This document shows, one piece after another, positions 7,293 to 13,682 of a stretch of 13,682 nt of DNA. Position 1 is the stretch's first letter, and each line of letters opens with the position of its first letter. The notes below the pieces were generated by a model, which saw only the letters and a list, made by a program, of their open reading frames with translations, made no database searches and was not told the DNA's origin. Origin of the DNA: Actinomycetes bacterium (GTDB taxonomy: Bacteria; Actinomycetota; Actinomycetes; Actinomycetales; Microbacteriaceae); contig JAEYVF010000077.1 in the NCBI GenBank assembly GCA_023432005.1, positions 1-13,682 on the forward strand. The letters are read 5' to 3'. The position numbers and the translations under genes were made by a program.

Positions 7293-7980
7293 CCGCTGGC
7301 CGGGCGGTGGGGTCGGGGGAATCGACGTCGATGCGGTAGCCGACCCCGGGCACCGTCGCGATGACCCACGGCTCGCCGAGTCGCTTGCGCAGGGCGGAGA
7401 CGGTGATGCGCACGGCGTTCGTGAACGGGTCGGCGTTCTCGTCCCACGCGCGCTCGAGCAGCTCCTCCGCGCTGATGACGCCTCCCTCGGCCTCCATGAG
7501 CACCTCGAGCACGGCGAACTGCTTGCGGGTCAGGGCGACGTAGCGGCCGTCGCGGAACACCTCGCGGCGGAACGGGTCGAGGCGCAGGCCGGCGAGCTCC
7601 CGCACGGGCGGTCGGCTGCGGCCGCGGCGCCGGTCGAGGGCGCGCAGGCGCAGCACGAGCTCGCGCAGCTCGAAGGGCTTCGTGAGGTAGTCGTCGGCGC
7701 CGAGCTCGAACCCGGATGCCTTGTCGTCGAGGCGATCGGCCGCGGTGAGCATGAGGATCGGCGTGCCGCTGCCCGACGCGACGATGTGCGCGGCGATCTC
7801 GTCTCCCGACGGACCCGGGATGTCGCGATCGAGCACGGCGACGTCGTAGCTGGTGATCGAGAGCAGCTCGAGCGCGGTGTCGCCGTCGCCCGCGAGATCA
7901 GCCGCGATCGCCTCGAGGCGCAGGCCGTCGCGGATCGCCTCCGCCATGAGGGGCTCATCCTCGACGATCAGCACCCGCAT
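7285..7980 (-). CDS. OmpR-family response regulator, CutR-like
   Basis: This 231-residue DNA-binding partner of the kinase has a receiver domain (1-115) with the acidic pair Glu7-Asp8, phospho-acceptor Asp51 in VAVLDRDIPG, Thr79 and Lys101 in LTKPF. It is joined to an OmpR/PhoB winged helix (about 125-222) ending in VPGVGYRID. The segments LDPFRREVFRDGRYVALTRK, FAVLEVLM and AWDENADPFTNAVRITVSAL closely resemble Streptomyces CutR as I remember it, so a CutR relationship is likely, though not verified by alignment. ATG at 7980 lacks an obvious ribosome site. Upstream, 44 bases separate it from the end of the TetR gene on the same strand; a TATGCT at 8002-8007 on the minus strand is a weak -10 candidate. 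Targets are unknown, but the VanZ-like gene next to the kinase is a reasonable guess. Confidence 0.93.
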   Translation of the reverse strand: MRVLIVEDEPLMAEAIRDGLRLEAIAADLAGDGDTALELLSITSYDVAVLDRDIPGPSGDEIAAHIVASGSGTPILMLTAADRLDDKASGFELGADDYLTKPFELRELVLRLRALDRRRGRSRPPVRELAGLRLDPFRREVFRDGRYVALTRKQFAVLEVLMEAEGGVISAEELLERAWDENADPFTNAVRITVSALRKRLGEPWVIATVPGVGYRIDVDSPDPTARPADG

Positions 7981-8024
7981 GGCTCGAGGCTACGCGCCGG
8001 AGCATATCGTCCGCGTAAGGAGAA

Positions 8025-8669
8025 TCAGGCAGTGAGGGGCGCGAGCGCTGCCGGATCGGCGCCCGCGGCGATGAGGCGCTCGCGGATGGCGGAGGCCGCA
8101 AGGGCGTACGGCCGCTCGTCGCGGTACAGCACCGAACGCGCGTTGGAGGTCTCCACGAGCGCGAGCAGCTCGAACGCGAGCAGCTCGGTGTCGGTGCCGG
8201 GAGCGAGCTCGCGCGCGTCGACCGCGAAGCGCAGCTGACTCTCGACGTAGCCGTTCCAGGTGCGCATCCACGTGCGCACCGCGTCCGCGGCGGCGCCCGT
8301 CTTCGCGTCGAGCTCGGCGGCGACCGCGGTGAAGAAGCACCCGCCCGCGAAGACGCGGGATCGGGAGTACTCGAGCGCGGCGCGGAGGAGCGTCGCGACA
8401 CGATGGACCCCGCGGGGGAGGGTGCGCGCGGGGTCGATGACGGTGCGGCGGTAGACGTCGGCTGCCGCCTCGATCGTCGCGAGCTGCAGGTGCTCCTTGT
8501 CGCCGAAGAGGGTCGCGATGCTCGACTTGCCCCGACCGGTCGCGGTCGCGAGCGCGCCGATGGTGACCCCGTCGAGGCCGTCGACGGAGGCGAGCTGGGT
8601 CGCCCGTTCGAGGATCGCGCGGCGCGAGGCGTCTCCGCGCGCGCGGCGTCCGTCGAGCGTGGTCATCAT
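8025..8669 (-). CDS. TetR/AcrR-family transcriptional repressor
   Basis: This 214-residue regulator has an N-terminal TetR helix-turn-helix (about residues 15-62: ASRRAILERATQLAS, then VTIGALATATGRGKSSIATLF). The all-helical ligand-binding part contains FAGGCFFTAVAAELDAKTG (107-125), a motif seen in one large TetR subfamily, and the WMRTWNGYVESQL segment (134-146). The ligand cannot be predicted. It is divergent from an alpha/beta hydrolase across an 85-base gap carrying two near-identical operator-like sites, so it very probably represses both itself and the hydrolase. Two adjacent ATGs (8669 and 8666) could serve as the start; neither has a good ribosome site, and the promoter-proximal operator is only 15 bases away, so the leader is short or absent. 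Confidence 0.93.
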   Translation of the reverse strand: MMTTLDGRRARGDASRRAILERATQLASVDGLDGVTIGALATATGRGKSSIATLFGDKEHLQLATIEAAADVYRRTVIDPARTLPRGVHRVATLLRAALEYSRSRVFAGGCFFTAVAAELDAKTGAAADAVRTWMRTWNGYVESQLRFAVDARELAPGTDTELLAFELLALVETSNARSVLYRDERPYALAASAIRERLIAAGADPAALAPLTA

Positions 8670-8683
8670 ATCCGCAGTTTACG

Positions 8684-8697
8684 TACGACCGTTCGGG
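8684..8697. promoter_or_regulatory. TetR operator site 1 (proximal to the repressor gene)
   Basis: TACGACCGTTCGGG shares the 13 bases GTACGACCGTTCG (8683-8695) with site 2 but has a degenerate right arm. It sits 15 bases before the repressor start, where binding would block that gene's promoter. Confidence 0.7.
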
Positions 8698-8723
8698 ATG
8701 TACAGTTCAGCCATAGATTTCAG

Positions 8724-8737
8724 TACGACCGTTCGTA
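8724..8737. promoter_or_regulatory. TetR operator site 2 (proximal to the hydrolase gene)
   Basis: TACGA-CCGT-TCGTA is a perfect 5-4-5 inverted repeat, typical of TetR-family operators, 17 bases before the hydrolase start. It begins exactly 40 bases after site 1, nearly four helical turns, so both dimers would lie on almost the same DNA face. Confidence 0.75.
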
Positions 8738-8754
8738 TTCATTCGGGAGGAATC

Positions 8755-9618
8755 ATGCTCGCGACGAAGATAGCGGCCGGGGTGCGCCTGGCATCCGCGG
8801 TGTCGCCGACGCTCGGCGGCACCCTCGCACACCGCCTGTTCTTCGAGACCCGACCCCGCATGCGCGTGCCGGCGCGGTGGGCGCGGATCGACGCCGACGC
8901 ACGTCGCGAGACGCTCGTCGTGGGCGGTCGCCGCGTCGTCGTGTCGTCGTGGGGCGAGGTGGGCCCCCTCATCGTGCTCGTGCACGGATGGCGTGGCCGC
9001 GCCGCGCAGTTCGCGCCGCTCGTCCCGGCCCTGCGCGCGTCGGGCTACCGCGTGATCGCCTTCGACGCACCGGCGCACGGTGACTCGCAGGGCGGGCCCG
9101 TCGACATCCGGGACTGGCTCGCCGTGCTCGCCGAGCTGCAGCGCCGCCACGGCCGCTTCGCGGGACTCGTCGGGCACTCCTTCGGGGCGTTCGCGGCCCT
9201 CACCGCCGTGCGCCACGGCCTCGAGGCGGATGCCGTGGTCGCCATCGCGGGCGCCGGCCGGCCGGCGGGCTACCTCGACGAGTTCGCCCGGCGGCTCGGG
9301 CTCGACGAGCCGACGCGTGAGGACTTCGAACGGCGCTTCCTCGCGCGCGTCGAGGAGACGCCCGCGAGCGTCGTGCACCGCTACGACGCGGTCGCGCATC
9401 CGCTGCCCGCGGACGTCCCGCTGCTCGTCGTGCACGGCGATCGCGACCGCGAGCTGCCGCTCGCCGAGTCGGCCGCTCTCGCCGAGGCGACCCCCGGGGC
9501 GCGGCTCGTCGTCGTGCGCGAAGCCGGTCACACCCGCGTGCTCTCGACGCTCGAGGCCGTCGACGCCGTTCTCGCGCACCTGGCGCGCGCGGCGCGGGGG
9601 AGCGTCGTGCGCGGTTGA
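8755..9618 (+). CDS. Alpha/beta hydrolase
   Basis: This 287-residue hydrolase is of unknown substrate. The fold is clear: an oxyanion HGW loop in IVLVHGWRGRA (73-83), the DAPAHGDS block (104-111), nucleophile Ser142 in LVGHSFGA (138-145), acid Asp231 in VVHGDRDRELP (226-236) and catalytic His259 in REAGHTRVL. An N-terminal ~40 residues before the core, mildly hydrophobic and with RLFFETRPRMRVP, is not a signal peptide, so the enzyme should be cytoplasmic. Esterase, lactonase or C-C hydrolase activity are all possible. GGAGG four bases before ATG at 8755 supports the start. It is divergent from a TetR repressor and follows the second operator closely, suggesting induction by a compound it may detoxify or degrade. 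Confidence 0.9.
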   Translation: MLATKIAAGVRLASAVSPTLGGTLAHRLFFETRPRMRVPARWARIDADARRETLVVGGRRVVVSSWGEVGPLIVLVHGWRGRAAQFAPLVPALRASGYRVIAFDAPAHGDSQGGPVDIRDWLAVLAELQRRHGRFAGLVGHSFGAFAALTAVRHGLEADAVVAIAGAGRPAGYLDEFARRLGLDEPTREDFERRFLARVEETPASVVHRYDAVAHPLPADVPLLVVHGDRDRELPLAESAALAEATPGARLVVVREAGHTRVLSTLEAVDAVLAHLARAARGSVVRG

Positions 9619-9751
9619 GCTCCCGGGCTGCCTCCCGTCGGCGCGGAGCCCGCCGGACGCGGCGGGGATGCTAGCCGCCGCGAACCTGAAAGTCACCCCT
9701 ATTGCGCGTTGCGGCCGCGAGGCGTCCACTGGGAGGTGGAGAGGAGTCGAC
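9619..9751. other. Gap between hydrolase and the acidic protein gene
   Basis: This 133-base stretch has no gene. A short, less GC-rich island around CCTGAAAGTCACCCCTATTG (9685-9704) stands out from its surroundings and could be promoter or operator DNA for the next gene, but no -35/-10 pair fits. GAGGAG at 9741-9746 is the ribosome site of the next gene. Confidence 0.3.
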
Positions 9752-10327
9752 ATGAGCGACACCCGCAGGATCCAGGACCACGCGCTCGATGAGAGCACGG
9801 ATGTCACCCCCCAGCAGTTCGACGACGAGGGTTACGTCCTCGGCCACCCCCATCACCTCGCCGTCACGAGCGACGACCTGGGGCCCGATGGTCGCCTCAT
9901 CGGCGACGCGGCGACCGACGGACCGCCCTCCCTCACGACCGACCCCGAGGCCATCGAGGCTCCGGAGACCGCCGACGTCCCCGCGGCCCCGGGCCTCGCG
10001 GACCGCCCCGCGCTCGGCGAGGAGGTCGACGAGCCGGACGCGCCCGACGGCCAGTTCGACAGCCAGCAGATGCCGACCACTGACGGCGAGCCGGGCGAGC
10101 CGGGCGAGCCGGGCGAGCCGGGCGGGGAGGTGCTCGACGACGACGAGGCCTCGATCGCGCCGCCACCGGACACGCCCGACGAGCCGGGACCCGAGGTGCC
10201 GGGAGGCCCCGGCATCACGCCCGCCGAGCCCCTGCCGCCGACGCCCGCCGAGCCGGCACCCTTCGCGCCCGACGAGCCGGATGCGCGCGGGGGCCAGCCG
10301 CCCCTGCTCGGCGATCGGGCGTTCTAA
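9752..10327 (+). CDS. Acidic, proline-rich disordered protein of unknown function
   Basis: I do not recognise this 191-residue protein. It is very rich in Asp, Glu, Pro and Gly, has no cysteine, no signal peptide and no membrane segment, and should be largely unfolded. The N-terminal ~65 residues look more conserved in character (MSDTRRIQDHALDE, GYVLGHPHHLAV, LGPDGRLIGD). The rest is low complexity, with four perfect GEP repeats at about 112-123 and Pro-Ala-Glu clusters after residue 140. GAGGAG six bases before ATG at 9752 supports the start, and the codon use is as GC-rich as the neighbours, so it looks like a real gene rather than a chance frame. A second small hydrophilic protein follows 47 bases later on the same strand, and the two may be co-transcribed. 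Confidence 0.75.
   Translation: MSDTRRIQDHALDESTDVTPQQFDDEGYVLGHPHHLAVTSDDLGPDGRLIGDAATDGPPSLTTDPEAIEAPETADVPAAPGLADRPALGEEVDEPDAPDGQFDSQQMPTTDGEPGEPGEPGEPGGEVLDDDEASIAPPPDTPDEPGPEVPGGPGITPAEPLPPTPAEPAPFAPDEPDARGGQPPLLGDRAF
10085..10120 (+). repeat. Four tandem copies of a 9-base unit coding Gly-Glu-Pro
   Basis: GGCGAGCCG is repeated four times without error inside the acidic protein gene. Identical DNA, not only identical protein, points to slippage, and copy number may differ between strains without shifting the frame. Confidence 0.85.
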
Positions 10328-10374
10328 CCTCAGGTCGCCGATGGCGGCGACCGCCGACAGAACAGAGAAGCACC

Positions 10375-10563
10375 ATGCCCGTCGAGAAGGATCGCCCCGC
10401 GGGCGGTCGAATGGTCGAGCCGGGGGAGCTGAGCGCGAAGGAGCGCAGCAGGCACCTCCGGCCCCCGACCACCTCCATCCCCGTCATCACGCCCGCGCAG
10501 CGGGCGGCCACCGCCGACGACTCTTCGGGTGACTCGGACGAGGGGGCGGGGGCGTCGGCCTAG
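10375..10563 (+). CDS. Small hydrophilic protein of unknown function
   Basis: This 62-residue unrecognised protein begins MPVEKDRPAGGRMVEPGE, has a basic centre (SAKERSRHLRPP) followed by TTSIPVITPAQRAA, and ends in an acidic Ser/Asp/Gly tail. No cysteine, membrane segment or domain is visible; it is probably disordered, like the protein before it. GAGAAG lies five bases before ATG at 10375. It follows the acidic gene by 47 bases in the same direction and converges with ramB, 46 bases away, with no clear terminator between. It could be a chance frame in GC-rich DNA, but the ribosome site, spacing and non-random composition favour a real gene. Confidence 0.5.
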   Translation: MPVEKDRPAGGRMVEPGELSAKERSRHLRPPTTSIPVITPAQRAATADDSSGDSDEGAGASA

Positions 10564-10609
10564 AGGGGTTGCCGCGGACGACTGAGCGCGACCGGGGCGG
10601 CCCGCGCGC

Positions 10610-12070
10610 CTACTCGGGCGCGTGCGCCTCGAGGAACTCGTACACCTCGGTGAGGTCGACGCCCGTGAAGGTGCCCGTCGGCATCGCCGCGAGCAGCGAG
10701 GAGTGCAGCCGCGCGCTCGGCCAGGCCGCCTGCTGCCATCGCTCGGCGAGCTCGGCCGGCGGCTTGCGGCAGCATGACGGGTCGGGGCACGTCGACGCGC
10801 GTCGCACGCTGGTGTCGCGACCGCGGAACCACTTGACGTGGACGAACGGCGTGCCCACGCTCACCGAGAACGAGCCGTTGGCCGTCGACTGGATGCTCGA
10901 CGTGCACCAGTAGGTGCCGTTGGGCTTGTCGGTGTACTGGTGGTACGGGCTGAAGCGGTCCTCGACGTCGAACACCTGACGCGCCGACCAGTAGCGGCAC
11001 ACCACCTGCCCCTCGACGGCACCGAGCGCATCCGTCGGGAACAGGGCGCCGTCGTTCTCGTAGGCCTTCGAGATGGCGCCCGACTCGTGCACCTTGAGGA
11101 AGTGCACCGGGATGTCGAGGTGCCGGGTCGCGAGGTTGGTGAAGCGGTGGGCGGCGGTCTCGTAGGAGACGGCGAACGCGTCACGCAGGTCCTCGACCGA
11201 GAGCTCGCGCTTGGCCTTCGCGTCGGAGAGGAAGGCGACGGCGCTCTTCTCGGGGATGAGGAGGGCGCCCGCCAGGTAGTTCGTCTCGACGCGCTGCTGG
11301 AGGAGCTCGGCGTAGTCACGCGGCTCCTGCTTGCCGAGAACGTGCGCGGCGAGCGCCTGCAGCAGCGCGCTGCGCGGGTCGGAGGTCTGTCGCACCGGGA
11401 GGTAGATGCGGCCGTTGGCGTGATCGGTGACCGACCTCGTCGACGGCGGGAGGTCGCCCACGTAGTGCAGGGTGAAGCCGAGGTGGCGGGCGAGCTCGGA
11501 TGCGACGCGCTGCGAGAGCGGGCCGCCCTCGTGGCCCACGGCCTGGAGCAGTGTCGCCGCCGTCGCCTCGAGCTCGGGGAAGTGGTTGGCGTGCCTGCGC
11601 TGCTCGCGTCGCAGCTCGGCGTTGGCGCGCCGCGCCTCCTCGGGCGTCGCCGCGCGCTCGCGGTGCAGTCGGCCGAGCTCGTCGTGCAAGGCGAGGATCG
11701 TGCTGATCGCCTCGTCGCTCAGCGACTTGCGGATCGGCAGGGGCTCGAGGCCGAGGCTCTGGAACAGCGGGCCGCGCTGCGCGCGCTCGAGGGCGATCTC
11801 GAGGGCGGCGCGCTTCGAGGGCGGCTCCTGGCTCAGCAGCTCGTCGACGGTGGTGCCGAGGATGCGCGCGAGGCGCTGCAGCTCCCCGAGCTTGAGCTCG
11901 CGCTTGCCGTTCTCGATGAGCGACACCTGCGACAGGGCGCGCCCGAGCTCGTTCGCGAGGGCCTCGAGGGTCATGCCGCGATCGAGGCGGAGCTGCCGGA
12001 TGCGACGTCCGACGGTCAGGGAGTCGAGCACGTCCTCATCGTCGAACGCCCCGGCGGCTGTGCTGCTCAT
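10610..12070 (-). CDS. ramB: Glyoxylate-bypass transcriptional regulator RamB (ScfR family)
   Basis: This 486-residue regulator of acetate and glyoxylate-shunt genes has an N-terminal XRE-type helix-turn-helix (about 22-77, RGMTLEALANELGRALSQVS then IENGKRE), and a central ImmA/IrrE-like (M78) domain around 180-320. The C-terminal domain typical of short-chain fatty acid regulators (RamB, PrpR) has RYWSARQVFDVEDRFSPY (359-376) and a cysteine set Cys358, Cys389, Cys428, Cys433, Cys434. The M78 zinc motif is degenerate: AHVLGK at 242-247 replaces HExxH, so it is a sensor fold rather than a protease. In Mycobacterium PrpR comparable cysteines bind an iron-sulfur cluster; the same is possible here. 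The gene is divergent from aceA, its classic target in Corynebacterium and Mycobacterium. ATG at 12070 gives the usual family length; no strong ribosome site precedes it. Confidence 0.93.
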   Translation of the reverse strand: MSSTAAGAFDDEDVLDSLTVGRRIRQLRLDRGMTLEALANELGRALSQVSLIENGKRELKLGELQRLARILGTTVDELLSQEPPSKRAALEIALERAQRGPLFQSLGLEPLPIRKSLSDEAISTILALHDELGRLHRERAATPEEARRANAELRREQRRHANHFPELEATAATLLQAVGHEGGPLSQRVASELARHLGFTLHYVGDLPPSTRSVTDHANGRIYLPVRQTSDPRSALLQALAAHVLGKQEPRDYAELLQQRVETNYLAGALLIPEKSAVAFLSDAKAKRELSVEDLRDAFAVSYETAAHRFTNLATRHLDIPVHFLKVHESGAISKAYENDGALFPTDALGAVEGQVVCRYWSARQVFDVEDRFSPYHQYTDKPNGTYWCTSSIQSTANGSFSVSVGTPFVHVKWFRGRDTSVRRASTCPDPSCCRKPPAELAERWQQAAWPSARLHSSLLAAMPTGTFTGVDLTEVYEFLEAHAPE

Positions 12071-12217
12071 GGCTCGATGCTCGCAGGCGCTCTTCTTCTG
12101 CTCAAGAGAAAAAGCTGGGAATTTCGGGCGGATCGTGTCGAGAAACCCGGTCGCCACGGGCGCACCATCGAACACACGCACCGCATCCCGCGGATCGAAT
12201 CGGAAGGAACGCATCCC
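12071..12217. promoter_or_regulatory. Divergent ramB/aceA control region
   Basis: This 147-base gap should hold both promoters and RamB sites. An A/T-richer island runs from 12091 to 12125, with an imperfectly placed inverted repeat CTCTT-N9-AAGAG (12090-12108) followed by AGAAAAAGCTGGGAATTTC. The TTTGCAAA-type site known for corynebacterial RamB is not present, so the local recognition sequence must differ or be weak. GGAAGGA at 12202-12208 is the aceA ribosome site. No convincing -35/-10 pair was found. Confidence 0.5.
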
Positions 12218-13534
12218 ATGAGCACCACCCCCGCCCGTCCCGGCGACCAGACCCAGACCGCAGCCGAGCTCGAGGCCGAGTGGGCCGCCGACCCGCGCTG
12301 GAGCGGCGTGCGCCGCGACTACACCGCCGAGGACGTCGTCGCGCTGCGGGGCCCGGTCCGTGAGGATGCCACGCTCGCCCGTCGCGGCGCCGAGCGCCTG
12401 TGGGAGTCGATCCAGGCGAACTCCGAGAACCCCGACCACTGGATCGCCGCCCTCGGCGCCCTCACCGGCAACCAGGCCGTGCAGCAGGTGCGCGCGGGGC
12501 TCGAGGCCATCTACCTCTCGGGCTGGCAGGTCGCCGCCGACGCGAACCTCTCCGGCCAGACCTACCCCGATCAGAGCCTCTACCCGGCCAACTCGGTGCC
12601 GGCGGTCGTGCGCCGCATCAACAACGCGCTGCAGCGCGCGGCGCAGATCGAGTTCGCCGAGACCGGCACCACGAGTCGCGACTGGATGGCGCCGATCGTC
12701 GCCGACGCCGAGGCCGGCTTCGGCGGTCCGCTCAACGCGTACGAGCTCATGCACCAGATGATCCAGGCGGGAGCGGCGGGCGTGCACTGGGAGGACCAGC
12801 TCGCGAGCGAGAAGAAGTGCGGGCACATGGGCGGCAAGGTGCTCGTGCCGACGAGCCAGCACATCCGCACCCTCAACGCGGCCCGGCTCGCGGCCGACGT
12901 CGCGGGGGTGCCGAGCATCATCATCGCGCGCACCGACGCACTCGCCGCGACCCTCCTCACGAGCGACCACGACGAGCGCGACCGCCGGTTCGTCACGGGG
13001 GAGCGCACGGCGGAGGGCTTCTACGAGGTGCAGAACGGCATCGAGCCGGTGCTCGCCCGCGGTCACGCCTACGCGCCGTACGCCGACCTGCTGTGGGTCG
13101 AGTCGGCCGAGCCCGACCTCGAGCTCGCGCGCCGCTTCGCCGAGTCGATCCACGCGGAGTTCCCCGAGCAGAAGCTCTCGTACAACTGCTCCCCGAGCTT
13201 CAACTGGAAGCGCCACCTCGACGACGACCAGATCGCGAAGTTCCAGCGCGAGCTGAGCGCCATGGGCTACGCCTTCCAGTTCATCACCCTCGCCGGCTTC
13301 CACTCCCTCAACCACGGGATGTTCGAGCTCGCGAAGGACTACTCGACGCGCCACATGACGGCGTATGTCGAGCTGCAGGAGGCGGAGTTCGCATCCGAGG
13401 CCTCGGGCTACACGGCCACGAAGCACCAGCGCGAGGTGGGCACCGGCTACTTCGACCGGATCGCCACCGCCCTCAACCCCGAGTCGGCGACCCTCGCCCT
13501 CGTGGGCTCCACCGAGGCCGACCAGTTCCACTGA
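12218..13534 (+). CDS. aceA: Isocitrate lyase
   Basis: This 438-residue first enzyme of the glyoxylate shunt splits isocitrate into glyoxylate and succinate, allowing growth on acetyl-CoA-yielding compounds. The signature KKCGHMGGK (199-207) contains the catalytic Cys201. Mg/substrate-binding segments SGWQVAADAN (101-110) and VADAEAGFGG (161-170) and the WEDQLASE stretch (191-198) precede it, and YNCSPSFNWK with TLAGFHSLN follow. The length fits the short AceA type (about 430 residues) of actinobacteria rather than the longer eukaryotic-like form. GGAAGGA nine bases before ATG at 12218 supports the start. It is divergent from ramB, the expected repressor/regulator, and is followed by a gap full of inverted repeats, then another gene in the same direction. 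Confidence 0.97.
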   Translation: MSTTPARPGDQTQTAAELEAEWAADPRWSGVRRDYTAEDVVALRGPVREDATLARRGAERLWESIQANSENPDHWIAALGALTGNQAVQQVRAGLEAIYLSGWQVAADANLSGQTYPDQSLYPANSVPAVVRRINNALQRAAQIEFAETGTTSRDWMAPIVADAEAGFGGPLNAYELMHQMIQAGAAGVHWEDQLASEKKCGHMGGKVLVPTSQHIRTLNAARLAADVAGVPSIIIARTDALAATLLTSDHDERDRRFVTGERTAEGFYEVQNGIEPVLARGHAYAPYADLLWVESAEPDLELARRFAESIHAEFPEQKLSYNCSPSFNWKRHLDDDQIAKFQRELSAMGYAFQFITLAGFHSLNHGMFELAKDYSTRHMTAYVELQEAEFASEASGYTATKHQREVGTGYFDRIATALNPESATLALVGSTEADQFH

Positions 13535-13540
13535 CCCATC

Positions 13541-13654
13541 CGATCGGCGGGAGCAACCGCACCTTCGGCGGGAGCAGATGCCGCACCGGGCGGCGAACCC
13601 GTCACCCGGCGGGAGCAACAACTCCCGCCGGGTCACAGGTTCTCCCGCCGATCG
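13541..13654 (+). repeat. Nested inverted-repeat cluster downstream of aceA
   Basis: The 9-mer CGGCGGGAG occurs three times forward (13545-13553, 13566-13574, 13607-13615), and its complement occurs twice (13622-13630 and 13642-13650). The outermost copies form a perfect 13-base inverted repeat, CGATCGGCGGGAG at 13541-13553 with CTCCCGCCGATCG at 13642-13654. This encloses a 12-base hairpin. Several pairings exclude each other, so the RNA could adopt alternative folds. Confidence 0.8.
13604..13633 (+). terminator. Strong hairpin, possible terminator or attenuator after aceA
   Basis: ACCCGGCGGGAG, loop CAACAA, CTCCCGCCGGGT is a perfect 12-base GC-rich stem, 70 bases after the aceA stop. No run of T follows, so it is either a T-less actinobacterial terminator, a message-stabilising end, or part of a larger switchable structure. 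Confidence 0.55.
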
Positions 13655-13676
13655 ACACACACAGAGAGACACACCC

Positions 13677-13682
13677 ATGAAC
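13677..13682 (+). CDS. First two codons of a further gene (cut by window edge)
   Basis: ATG AAC at the window end is preceded by AGAGAGAC (13662-13669), a plausible ribosome site seven bases upstream, in a CA-rich leader like those of translated genes. Only Met-Asn is visible, so the product is unknown. Malate synthase would fit after aceA, but that is a guess from pathway logic. Confidence 0.35.

Noticed and set aside
10838..12217. Long plus-strand open frame antisense to ramB and continuous with aceA
   Set aside because: It would add an unrelated extension to isocitrate lyase; the motif-bearing protein starts at ATG 12218 with a good ribosome site, and ramB on the other strand is clear.
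12765..12775. GGCGGGAGC inside aceA (and a similar one inside the kinase gene) as further copies of the post-aceA repeat
   Set aside because: These are short matches in coding DNA without the paired arms, expected by chance in GC-rich sequence.
12071..13678. Upstream extension of the ramB frame on the minus strand
   Set aside because: The extra ~536 residues are antisense to aceA and lack any domain; the family start is ATG 12070.

Overview
The window is GC-rich (roughly 70% by eye), with compact genes, TTG/GTG starts and a RamB/AceA pair, all pointing to an actinobacterium. A Microbacteriaceae-like host is plausible from protein style and gene order, but this is an inference from one window. 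No RNA genes, insertion sequences, CRISPR arrays or phage genes were seen, and no intergenic gap exceeds about 150 bases.

Left block (1-5552) is aromatic-acid catabolism. On the minus strand, pcaH-pcaG-pcaB (pcaB is cut by the window edge) encode the protocatechuate 3,4-dioxygenase subunits and the next ring-cleavage enzyme of the beta-ketoadipate pathway. Divergent from them are an IclR-type regulator, then pobA (4-hydroxybenzoate 3-hydroxylase, which makes protocatechuate) and an acyl-CoA synthetase. A near-identical inverted-repeat motif lies in the pcaH/regulator gap and in front of pobA. It is the best candidate operator linking the two arms.

Middle block (5553-9618) is regulatory and envelope-related. 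A VanZ-like membrane protein converges tail to tail, with no spacer, on a sensor kinase. The kinase overlaps its upstream CutR-like OmpR-family response regulator by 8 bases. Next comes a TetR-type repressor divergent from an alpha/beta hydrolase. The gap between them holds two copies of a 13-base sequence exactly 40 bases apart, very probably the repressor's operators.

Right block (9619-13682) begins with two small disordered proteins of unknown function, one with an in-frame Gly-Glu-Pro nonapeptide-coding repeat. Then comes ramB (glyoxylate-bypass regulator) divergent from aceA (isocitrate lyase). Downstream of aceA a 142-base gap holds a nested set of long perfect inverted repeats and then the first two codons of another gene.

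The overall logic is coherent: 4-hydroxybenzoate is converted to protocatechuate and then via beta-ketoadipate to acetyl-CoA and succinyl-CoA. Growth on acetyl-CoA needs the glyoxylate shunt controlled by RamB. No wholly new system is evident; the most interesting unexplained material is in the intergenic regulatory DNA.
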